Shown here piece after piece: positions 7,706-14,289 of a stretch of DNA of 33,421 nt. The DNA is from CAZEDU01 sp964511185. GTDB lineage: Bacteria; Myxococcota; Myxococcia; Myxococcales; Myxococcaceae. The stretch lies in contig CAZEDU010000052.1 in assembly GCA_964511185.1 (NCBI GenBank), positions 1 to 33,421 on the forward strand, written 5' to 3'. Below the pieces are notes generated by a model. The model was not told the origin of the DNA, made no database searches, and saw only the letters and a program-made list of their open reading frames with translations. The position numbers and the translations under genes are program-made. The first letter of the stretch is position 1. The number at the start of each line of letters is the position of its first letter.

Positions 7706-8623
7706 ATGAACGCAGCCTCGAGCCGCCCACGCGTCGTCGCCACGTCGAGCGCGCTGCTGCTGGTGCTGGTGCTCTGCGCGCCGACCCGCGCGCACGCGTG
7801 CTCGGCCTGCGCTTGCGGCGACCCGACGTTGACGAGCCTCGGCACCGAGCAGCCCTTCGCCGGCCGCGTGCGGCTTGCGGGTGACCTTCAATACCGCTCC
7901 GACGGCGTGGGCCAGCCCGGCGTCGACGCGCTCCACTTGCACGAGATGCGGCTGGGGCTGACGGGCGTCTTCGCGCCGACCGACGCGCTCATCGTCTCGG
8001 CCACCGCCCCGGTGCTCTTGCGCCAGCTCACCTTCGCCAACCTGCGCCAGGATCAAGTCACGGGGCTGGGCGACGTCGACCTGCGCGGCAAGCTCTTCGT
8101 CTTGCGAGCCGGTGGCGTCGCCCGAAAGCACCTGCTCGCGGTTCAAGTGGGGCTCAAGATCCCGACCGGACCCTTGCTGAAAGACGAGAGCGGCCGGCCG
8201 CTGCCGGCGGATCTGCAGCCCGGCACTGGCACGCTCGACGGCGGGCTGGGGCTCGCCTACGCCTTCTTCGCGCGGCCGTGGTCCTGGTACGCGAGCGCGT
8301 TCGGCGGCGCGCCGATGCTCTTCGACCCGTCGATGGTGCCCGGCGCGTCGCTGCGCACCACCGCCGCGGTGCAGCGCGAGGTGACCAAGAAGCTCTCCGC
8401 CCGGCTCGGCATCGACACGCGGCTCGAGCGACCGACCTACATGAACGGCGTGCGCGAGCGCGACTCGGGCGGCTTCATCGCCTTCGCCTCCCCCGAGCTC
8501 TTGTTCAGCCCGGGGGAGCGCTGGCTGTTGTTCGGGTCGGCGAGGGTGCCGTTCTTGAACCTGTTGTCCGGCCATCATCGAGAAGGGGCCTTCCTCTCGA
8601 TGGGCGCGGTCTTCGACCTCTGA
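7706..8623 (+). CDS. Exported beta-rich protein with Cys-rich mature N-terminus, possible outer-membrane transporter-like protein
   Basis: A 305-residue protein with a clear signal peptide (hydrophobic run ALLLVLVLCA, cleavage near THAHA-C) and a mature N-terminus CSACACGDPTLTSLG that could bind a soft metal. The rest alternates short amphipathic strands and turns with family-like phrases (YRSDGVGQPG, ATAPVLLRQLTF, GLGDVDLRGKLF, GLKIPTGP, PELLFSPGERWLLF). These resemble the small beta-barrel 'transporter' proteins grouped near the phenol-degradation MetA-like family; I recognise the style, not a defined function. The ATG at 7706 was preferred over an upstream in-frame GTG at 7685 because it begins the signal peptide directly. 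It is divergent from nosZ and 18 nt ahead of a His-rich lipoprotein, so a copper-supply role is possible but unproven. Confidence 0.7.
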   Translation: MNAASSRPRVVATSSALLLVLVLCAPTRAHACSACACGDPTLTSLGTEQPFAGRVRLAGDLQYRSDGVGQPGVDALHLHEMRLGLTGVFAPTDALIVSATAPVLLRQLTFANLRQDQVTGLGDVDLRGKLFVLRAGGVARKHLLAVQVGLKIPTGPLLKDESGRPLPADLQPGTGTLDGGLGLAYAFFARPWSWYASAFGGAPMLFDPSMVPGASLRTTAAVQREVTKKLSARLGIDTRLERPTYMNGVRERDSGGFIAFASPELLFSPGERWLLFGSARVPFLNLLSGHHREGAFLSMGAVFDL

Positions 8624-8641
8624 AAGAAAGGGAGCAAGACA

Positions 8642-9340
8642 ATGCGACGAGGACTCTGGCTGCTCGTGGGGCTCCTGGCCGGCTGCGGAGGTGAGCTGCG
8701 CGGCCCCACCCACGTGTCGTTGCTCGCCCCGCGTCTGCCCAAGGCGCTCACCACCACCGACGGCACCGAGCTCCAGCTCACCCGTGCCACGTTGACCTAC
8801 GCGGCCGTCGAGCTCGGCCGATGCCCCCAACAGGCCTCGCGGTGGAGATGGCTCGAGCGGCTCTCGCCCATCTCGGCGGCGCACGCGCACGGCGGCGAGC
8901 ACCACGGCGCCCCGCAGGTCGAGCCGGGCGACGCCACCGTGGTCGATCTTCTGGCCAGCGAGCAGAGCGAGCTCTCGCAGCTCAGCCCCGCCGCGACCGA
9001 CTACTGCTCGGTCCGGCTCTCCTGCCCACACCACGACGGCCGAGCGGTGCTCGACCTGTTGGGCCAGCGGCGAGGGCCGAGCGACCTGGAGCCCGAGCCG
9101 TTTCACTTGAGCCTCGCCACCAGCGCGGACCTCTGGCTCGAGGCCCCGCTCACGCAGCCGACGGGCGAAACGCACCGGCTGTCGCTGACGCCCCAGGCGC
9201 CCCACGGCACCGTCGCGCTCGAGCTCACCACCGGCTTCTTCGACGGCATCGACTGGAGCCAAATCGAGGCGCCGCACGCCGGCGAGGCGCTGCTCGCCAA
9301 GCTTCGGGCGTCGATGCGCGGTCAGGTGCTCGAGCCATGA
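8642..9340 (+). CDS. His-rich lipoprotein of unknown function, possible metal-binding protein
   Basis: A 232-residue predicted lipoprotein: MRRGLWLLVGLLAGCGG has a textbook lipobox (L-A-G-C, lipid-modified C16). The mature protein contains a His cluster, AHAHGGEHHG, a second pair in CPHHDG, and several cysteines (GRCPQ, YCSV, SCPHH), all plausible metal ligands. The C-terminal half looks beta-rich (PFHLSLATSADLWLEAPL, GTVALELTTGFFDGIDW). It follows the Cys-rich-headed protein by 18 nt with GGGAG upstream of its ATG, so the two are probably co-transcribed. There is some general resemblance to MbnP-like copper-binding periplasmic proteins (His-rich insert, a FDGIDW-like strand), but I cannot confirm that from sequence alone. 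Confidence 0.65.
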   Translation: MRRGLWLLVGLLAGCGGELRGPTHVSLLAPRLPKALTTTDGTELQLTRATLTYAAVELGRCPQQASRWRWLERLSPISAAHAHGGEHHGAPQVEPGDATVVDLLASEQSELSQLSPAATDYCSVRLSCPHHDGRAVLDLLGQRRGPSDLEPEPFHLSLATSADLWLEAPLTQPTGETHRLSLTPQAPHGTVALELTTGFFDGIDWSQIEAPHAGEALLAKLRASMRGQVLEP

Positions 9341-9343
9341 CCC

Positions 9344-10885
9344 TCAGCTCACGGCCGCCCAGGCACCGCGCGTCTGCGCGATGGCCAGGTCGAGCCGGGG
9401 CAGGACCTGCTCGCGGGTGTAGCGAATCAGGTGCTCTCCTTGGACGGCGAGCCCGATAGCCCGCACGAAGGTGTGCGGCGTGCGCCACGCGGCGCGCGAG
9501 AGCAGCCGCCAGAAGGGCCGCGCCCGGTCTTCGCCCTCCAGCCCGATGCCCTTCATCGCCCGCGCGAGCACGGCGACGCCGCCGGGGCGAACGCGGGTCG
9601 GGGGCGAGCGCCCCAGCTGGTCCACCAGCGCCTCGCAGCGCTGGTAGTACGCGCCCGTCTCGTACAGCCGGGCGAGCAGCGCGCGGTAGCCCGTGAGCAG
9701 CGTCACCTCGTCGAGCCTCGGCACGAAGTTGGGTCGGCCGAACTGGTCGCCGCTCGCCTCGCGCCGCAGCCGCTGCTCCTTTTCGAGCCGCCGCCACAGC
9801 GCGGTGCCCGGCAGCGCGGTGAGCAGCCCCACCATCGCCAAGGGAATCGGCAGGCTGGAGATCATCTTCTCCTGGGCCGCGAAGATGCCTTCGTTGTCCG
9901 AGTCGAAGCCCACGATGAAGCCGGCCATCACCTCGAGCCCGGCGCGGGTGAGCAGCCCGACGCCGACGGACGGCTCGAGCCTCAGGTTCTGCAGCTTGCC
10001 CGTCTCTTTGAGCGACTCGACCGCGGGCGACTCCAGCCCGGCGAAGATGGTGGTGAAGCCGGCGTCGACCATCGACGCCACCAGCTCGGGGTGGGTGGCC
10101 AAGTCGACGCTCGCCTCGGTGTACAGCTCGAAGGGCCGGCCGTGGGCGCGCTGCCAGGCGGCCAGCTTGGGCAACAGCTGCGCCACCGCCTTGCGGTTGC
10201 CGATGAAGTTGTCGTCGACGACGAAGAGGGTGCCGCGGTAACCGATGGCCCGCAGCGCCTCCAGCTCGGCGATGACCTGCGCGGGCGTCTTCACCCGCGG
10301 GCTGCGCCCGAACAGCTCGACGACGTCGCAGAACTCGCAGCTGAAGGGGCAGCCGCGCGAGAACTGAATGCTCAGCGAGGCGTATTGGCCGGCGTCGAGC
10401 AGATCGAAGCGCGGCACCGGCACCTGCTCGAGCGGCGGGCGCGCGCCGATGGCGGGCGACAACACGCGCGGGGCGTGGGGCCAGCGGCCTTCGAGCGCGG
10501 CGATGAGCCCGTTGAGCCGCCCTTCGGCCTCGCCCTGAAACACGTGGTCGGCCTCGGGAAAGAGCTCGGGGCTGGTGGAGACCGCCGGCCCGCCCACCAC
10601 GGTGCGGCGGCCCATCGCCCGGCACCGCTCGAGCACCTCGCGCATCGACTGCTGGTGAACGAGCATGCCCGTCACCAGCACCACGTCGGCGGCGGCGAGC
10701 GCGGCGTCGGTCAACTCGGTCACGTTGAGGTCGACCAGCTGAAGCGACCACGCTCGAGGCAGCAGCGCCGCGAGGCTCACCAGGCCCAGCGGAGGGAGCG
10801 TGGCCTTCTTCTTCAAGAAGCGCAGGCTGTGCTGGTAACCCCAGTAGGTGATGGGAGACTTGGCCTGCACCAGCAGCGCGCGCAT
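9344..10885 (-). CDS. B12-binding radical SAM protein (DUF4070-type C-terminus)
   Basis: A 513-residue protein. Residues 1-150 form a Rossmann-like cobalamin-binding domain (LVDLNV, VLVTGM, VVGGPAVS). The radical SAM core follows with the cluster motif C179-PFS-C183-EF-C186 and downstream strands FVVDDNFIGN, FELYTEAS, TTIFAGLES and MAGFIVGFDSD. The C-terminal part (LPGTALWRRLEKEQRL, then a helical tail) is the layout of B12-radical SAM enzymes with a DUF4070 tail, a group that includes methylases such as the hopanoid C-2 methylase HpnP; most members are uncharacterised. The substrate cannot be told from sequence. It converges on the His-rich lipoprotein with only 3 nt between stop codons and diverges from the thioesterase gene at 11003. 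Confidence 0.85.
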   Translation of the reverse strand: MRALLVQAKSPITYWGYQHSLRFLKKKATLPPLGLVSLAALLPRAWSLQLVDLNVTELTDAALAAADVVLVTGMLVHQQSMREVLERCRAMGRRTVVGGPAVSTSPELFPEADHVFQGEAEGRLNGLIAALEGRWPHAPRVLSPAIGARPPLEQVPVPRFDLLDAGQYASLSIQFSRGCPFSCEFCDVVELFGRSPRVKTPAQVIAELEALRAIGYRGTLFVVDDNFIGNRKAVAQLLPKLAAWQRAHGRPFELYTEASVDLATHPELVASMVDAGFTTIFAGLESPAVESLKETGKLQNLRLEPSVGVGLLTRAGLEVMAGFIVGFDSDNEGIFAAQEKMISSLPIPLAMVGLLTALPGTALWRRLEKEQRLRREASGDQFGRPNFVPRLDEVTLLTGYRALLARLYETGAYYQRCEALVDQLGRSPPTRVRPGGVAVLARAMKGIGLEGEDRARPFWRLLSRAAWRTPHTFVRAIGLAVQGEHLIRYTREQVLPRLDLAIAQTRGAWAAVS

Positions 10886-10956
10886 CGAAGAACCTCCTGG
10901 GCGCAGCCTCGGCGAGGTTGGGTCACCGCATCGTCAGCCGATTGTGATTTTGAAAT

Positions 10957-10975
10957 AATTGACCTGCCGTCAATT
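10957..10975. promoter_or_regulatory. 19-bp palindromic operator candidate between divergent genes
   Basis: A perfect 7-bp inverted repeat, AATTGAC-CTGCC-GTCAATT, sits in the only AT-rich patch of the divergent region between the radical SAM gene (starts 10885) and the thioesterase gene (starts 11003). The half-sites resemble Crp/FNR half-sites (TTGAC/GTCAA), but the spacer is 5 nt instead of 4, so it is not a standard FNR box. It lies 27 nt before the thioesterase ATG, where a repressor could block transcription. The bound protein is unknown. Confidence 0.45.
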
Positions 10976-11002
10976 CCTATACATCCACCAAGAGAGCCAC
11001 AA

Positions 11003-11428
11003 ATGCGATTCCACGAGATGGTTCACGGCGTCTATTTCGACGATCTCGACGCATTTCAAATGCTGCACAACGCGCGCTACATCCTGTACTTCGAGCGCAC
11101 GGTGGGCTCGTTCTGGCGGCGCCTGGGCTGGTCCGGCTTCCTGGGGGAGCAGAGCTCGCCCGACCAGTTTCACCTGGTGCGCGCCAACACCGTCGAGTAC
11201 CTGCGCCCCGTGGTGGGAGGCTGCGAGGTGCGGGTGCGCGTCTGGGTCGAGAAGCTGGGCACCACCTCGCTCACCTTCGGCTTCTCGATGCTGCCGATGG
11301 ACGAGGACGAAGAGTTCGCCCGCGGCACCCGCACCATCGTGCGGGTCGACCAGCGCACCCGCACGCCCTGCCCCTGGACCGACGACTTCCGCGAGCGCAT
11401 GGCGCCGTACACCAAGGCCTCCCCCTGA
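11003..11428 (+). CDS. Hotdog-fold acyl-CoA thioesterase (4HBT family)
   Basis: A 141-residue single-domain hotdog protein. The N-terminal strand and turn Y11-FDDLDAFQMLHNARY is the family signature; D16 aligns with the catalytic aspartate of 4-hydroxybenzoyl-CoA thioesterase. The central helix (ARYILYFERTVGSFW) and the strands VEYLRPVVGGCEVRVRVWVEKLGTT complete the fold, and the length is normal. It would hydrolyse an acyl- or aroyl-CoA; given the benzoyl-CoA genes 10 kb away, an aromatic or ring-derived CoA ester is possible, but it is not in that operon. The ATG at 11003 is the natural start because the region upstream is AT-rich non-coding DNA with the palindrome at 10957-10975. Confidence 0.85.
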   Translation: MRFHEMVHGVYFDDLDAFQMLHNARYILYFERTVGSFWRRLGWSGFLGEQSSPDQFHLVRANTVEYLRPVVGGCEVRVRVWVEKLGTTSLTFGFSMLPMDEDEEFARGTRTIVRVDQRTRTPCPWTDDFRERMAPYTKASP

Positions 11429-11631
11429 GCCCAGTAGCCCCGCTGATTCGTCCATGAAGGCCCGCGCGACCCGCGCTCCGCCTCGCTCGAAATTCATCAG
11501 CCCGCCTCCTCAATCCAAAACATTCGAATACACGCTGACACATCTGGACTGACAATCGTCGTCGACTGTCTTGCTTTGCGGCTCGAGTCGAACCCTAATC
11601 GTGCACACCAAGCGCGGCGAGGAGGTGACTC

Positions 11632-12792
11632 TTGGAGACGCTTCGAGCTCTCGGTCTTGTCTGTGCTGTCTTCCTGGCGGTCTCTTGCGAGCCGGCCACC
11701 GCGGTGCTCGTCGAGATCGCGCCGCCCGCACCGGTCGAGGGCGCAGGCCCCGCGTCCGACCCAGGGCCCGCCGCTGGCAAAACGCCGCAGCTGCCGGTGT
11801 CGAGCCCGTCGGGGCCCGCCACGCCCGAGCCACCGGCAGCGGCGCCGGGCTGGCTGTACACGCAGGGCAACCGCATCTACCAGGCCGACGGGAAGGTGTG
11901 GCGAGGGCGCGGCGCGAACCTGCACGACACGCGCGGCTGCAACGCCTGCACCTGGTTCACCCCGAACGTCGGCGAGGTCAAGCGCCGGGTCGACGAGCTG
12001 GTCTCGTGGGGCGCGAACTTCATTCGGCTGAACCTCGAGAGCTACGCGGCGTCGGAGGGGCGCATGCACTGGCGCAGCCTGCTCGATGACCCCAGCTACC
12101 TGGCGGACGTCCAAGAGATCGTCCGCCACATCGGGACCAAGCCGGGCGTGTACGTGATGGTCTCGCTCTGGCACGACCCATCGTTCACGGCGATGGGCTG
12201 GCCGAGCGCGCAGACCGCGGTGGTCTGGAAAAAGCTGGCCGAGACCTTCAGCGCCGACGCCCACGTGCTCTACGGCTTGGTCAACGAGCCGCAGAGCAAC
12301 TACGACGGCGCGCACAACGCGACGGTGTGGAAGGCGATGAACGACACGGTGGCGGCGATTCGCTCCGCCGAGACCGCGCGCGGCGCACCCAACCACATCA
12401 TCGCCGTGCAAGGCACGGGCGGCTGGGCCCGCCACCTGTCGTACTACGTGGACCACCCCATCACCGCGGGCGGGGGCAAGAACATCGCCTACGAAGTGCA
12501 CGTCTACGACCCGCGGTCGGAGTTCCAGTCGATGGTGACGGAGCCCGCGAAGAAGCTGCCCATCATCATCGGGGAGTTCGGGCCGGCGCAGGGCATGACG
12601 ACGCAGGACTGCGACGCGCTCATCGACCTGGCGACCCAGCTCGACGTCGCGTACCTGGCCTGGACCTTTCACATGCGCTGCCCGCCCAACCTGATTGAAG
12701 ATGGCAGCGGCGGCGGCTGCGGTGTCGGCATGAAGCTGCAGCCGACCGCCTTCGGGCAGCTCATCAAGACGCGCCTGGGCCAGCCGTGGTGA
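11632..12792 (+). CDS. Secreted GH5-family glycoside hydrolase (lipoprotein)
   Basis: A 386-residue predicted lipoprotein. The leader METLRALGLVCAVFLAVSC gives a slightly atypical lipobox (A-V-S-C19). A Pro/Ala-rich linker spans about 20-73 and a GH5-type TIM barrel about 74-386. The barrel shows GANLHDT, FIRLNLES, YVMVSLWHDP, the acid/base motif V-N218-E219-P, YEVHVYDP (H290), and the nucleophile motif IIIG-E315-FG. The substrate is probably a beta-1,4-glucan or mannan, as in cellulases and mannanases. The start is an unusual TTG at 11632, chosen because AGGAGG lies six bases upstream; there is no in-frame ATG that keeps the leader. The 203 bp between the thioesterase and this gene hold no gene that I can see. 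Confidence 0.88.
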   Translation: METLRALGLVCAVFLAVSCEPATAVLVEIAPPAPVEGAGPASDPGPAAGKTPQLPVSSPSGPATPEPPAAAPGWLYTQGNRIYQADGKVWRGRGANLHDTRGCNACTWFTPNVGEVKRRVDELVSWGANFIRLNLESYAASEGRMHWRSLLDDPSYLADVQEIVRHIGTKPGVYVMVSLWHDPSFTAMGWPSAQTAVVWKKLAETFSADAHVLYGLVNEPQSNYDGAHNATVWKAMNDTVAAIRSAETARGAPNHIIAVQGTGGWARHLSYYVDHPITAGGGKNIAYEVHVYDPRSEFQSMVTEPAKKLPIIIGEFGPAQGMTTQDCDALIDLATQLDVAYLAWTFHMRCPPNLIEDGSGGGCGVGMKLQPTAFGQLIKTRLGQPW

Positions 12793-12805
12793 GCCGCCTG
12801 CGCGA

Positions 12806-12822
12806 CGCGAAAAATCTTCGCG
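12806..12822. terminator. Possible hairpin after the GH5 gene
   Basis: A perfect 6-bp inverted repeat, CGCGAA-AAATC-TTCGCG, begins 14 nt after the GH5 stop codon and 66 nt before the NapH-like gene. It can form a stable hairpin with a five-base loop but lacks a following T-run, so it is at best a weak or factor-assisted terminator, or an element in the leader of the downstream operon. Confidence 0.35.
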
Positions 12823-12871
12823 GTGCTTCGACGGCGCCCCTGGCCTGGGGCTCGCAAGCCCAGACGAGGCG

Positions 12872-13723
12872 ATGACGCACCGGGACCCACTCGACTTTCC
12901 GCCGCAGCGCGCCAGACGCTACAACTGGCTGCGCCGGCTGGTGCTGGGGGCCTTCCTCGCACAGACCGCCTTGTTGCCGCTTTGGCACCAGCGGCGCCCC
13001 CTCGACGGCCCGCCTTGGTGGGGCTGGCCATTCGCGCTTCGCCTGGGACCGCTCGAGCTGCTCGACCCGCTGCAAGCCTTCGCGCTCGCGCTCGAGGTGG
13101 GCATCGACTGGCGGTGGGTGTGGACCGTCCTCCCCGGTGTGTTGCTGGTCGTCCTCTTGGGCCGTGTGTTCTGTGGGTGGGCCTGCCCCTACCTGGCGGT
13201 CCTCGCGGTCGCGAATTCTGCGCGCTGGCTCTTCCGCCGGCTCGGCGTGCCGCTGCTCGACGTGCAGCTGCCGCGGCGCACCGCGCAGCTGGCGATGGTG
13301 CTCGTGCTGGTCGCCACCGCCTGGACGGGCACGCAGCTGTTGCCCGTCTTCCACCCGCCCGCCGTCATCGGCCGAGCGATGTTCGGCTGGCTGTTCTACG
13401 GGGCGGCGGGGGCCGGCGCCACGTTCGTGCTGCTCGCGCTCGCGTTCGACACGTTCGTCTCACGCGGCGGCTTCTGCCGTTCGCTCTGCCCCGCCGGCGC
13501 GGCCTTCTCGCTGCTCGGGTCGGCTTCGGTGATTCGGGTGAAGAACGAGCGGGCGCGCTGCATCGACTGCGGCGCCTGCGACAGGGTGTGCCACCTCGGC
13601 CAGTCGCCGATGACCAACCGGCTCGACTCGGGCTGCGAGCGGTGCGGGAAGTGCCTCGGCGTCTGCCCGACGGGCGCGCTCACGTTGGGCTGGAGCCGGC
13701 CCAAGTGGGGGAAGGCGCCGTGA
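12872..13723 (+). CDS. NapH-like membrane quinol-dehydrogenase ferredoxin
   Basis: A 283-residue integral membrane iron-sulfur protein. Four or so helices lie near 18-42, 85-105, 138-160 and 175-200. The conserved FCGWACP follows the second helix and GFCRSLCPAGA follows the fourth; these CxxxCP motifs are typical of NapH/NosR-type quinol oxidation modules. Two C-terminal [4Fe-4S] motifs, CIDCGACDRVC and CERCGKCLGVCP, complete the family layout. Such proteins pass electrons from menaquinol to periplasmic ferredoxins of the NapG type. It heads a three-gene operon with GTGA overlaps to a NapG-like ferredoxin and a molybdopterin enzyme. No napB or napD is nearby, so I avoid naming it napH outright. 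The start is the first ATG; GAGG lies four bases upstream, closer than ideal. Confidence 0.88.
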   Translation: MTHRDPLDFPPQRARRYNWLRRLVLGAFLAQTALLPLWHQRRPLDGPPWWGWPFALRLGPLELLDPLQAFALALEVGIDWRWVWTVLPGVLLVVLLGRVFCGWACPYLAVLAVANSARWLFRRLGVPLLDVQLPRRTAQLAMVLVLVATAWTGTQLLPVFHPPAVIGRAMFGWLFYGAAGAGATFVLLALAFDTFVSRGGFCRSLCPAGAAFSLLGSASVIRVKNERARCIDCGACDRVCHLGQSPMTNRLDSGCERCGKCLGVCPTGALTLGWSRPKWGKAP

Positions 13724-14289
13724 AGCGGCGCGTGCTCTTGGCCGGCGGGGCCGTCGCCACCGTGCTCGCCTTCTCGCCGCGGCGGGCGCGCGCGCGGCCG
13801 CGCCGGCTCCGCCCCCCGGGCGCGCGGACGGCGGGAGCGTTCGAGGCCTCGTGCATCGGCTGCGCGCGCTGCGCCCAGGCCTGCCCCGCGCGCTGCATTC
13901 ACTTCTTCGAGGGCGGCCTGCTCGAGCAGCACCTGCCGTTCCTCGACTTCGGCGCGCAAGGCTGTTTGCTGTGCATGAGGTGCACGCAGGTCTGCCCCAC
14001 CGGCGCGCTGACGCCGTTGAGCGACGAGCCCGAGGCGGTCTTCGCCCAGGTGCGCATCGGAGTCCCGGTGCTCGACCGGGCGCGCTGTCTGAGCTGGAAC
14101 AGCACCAAGAACTGCCACCTTTGTTATTTGGTCTGCCCTTACCCGGGCCGGGCCATCCACCAGGTGGGGCCGCAGCGCGCGCCCGCGTTCGACCCGAGCG
14201 CCTGCGTCGGCTGTGGCCTGTGCGCCGCCGCCTGCCCCAGCGAAGCCAAGGCCATCGTCATCGAGCCGCTCGGTGAGGAGGCCAGGTGA
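13720..14289 (+). CDS. NapG-like periplasmic ferredoxin with four [4Fe-4S] sites
   Basis: A 189-residue polyferredoxin. The N-terminus MKRRVLLAGGAVATVLAFSPRR has a twin arginine and a short hydrophobic run, so Tat export is likely though the motif is weak. Four cluster motifs follow: CIGCARCAQACP, CLLCMRCTQVCP, a longer C-x8-CHLCYLVCP, and CVGCGLCAAACP, the NapG arrangement. It should relay electrons from the NapH-like membrane protein to the molybdopterin enzyme encoded next. Translation starts at a GTG (13720) overlapping the preceding stop as GTGA. A longer open frame upstream in this phase is a shadow of the NapH-like gene. Confidence 0.87.
   Translation: MKRRVLLAGGAVATVLAFSPRRARARPRRLRPPGARTAGAFEASCIGCARCAQACPARCIHFFEGGLLEQHLPFLDFGAQGCLLCMRCTQVCPTGALTPLSDEPEAVFAQVRIGVPVLDRARCLSWNSTKNCHLCYLVCPYPGRAIHQVGPQRAPAFDPSACVGCGLCAAACPSEAKAIVIEPLGEEAR

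Noticed and set aside
5503..7884. 793-codon plus-strand open frame opposite nosZ
   Set aside because: Low-complexity Arg/Val/His-rich antisense product; the NosZ copper motifs are on the minus strand.
9431..11428. 665-codon plus-strand frame that would fuse to the thioesterase
   Set aside because: Only the last 141 residues are protein-like. The upstream part is antisense to the radical SAM gene and runs through an AT-rich promoter with a palindrome.
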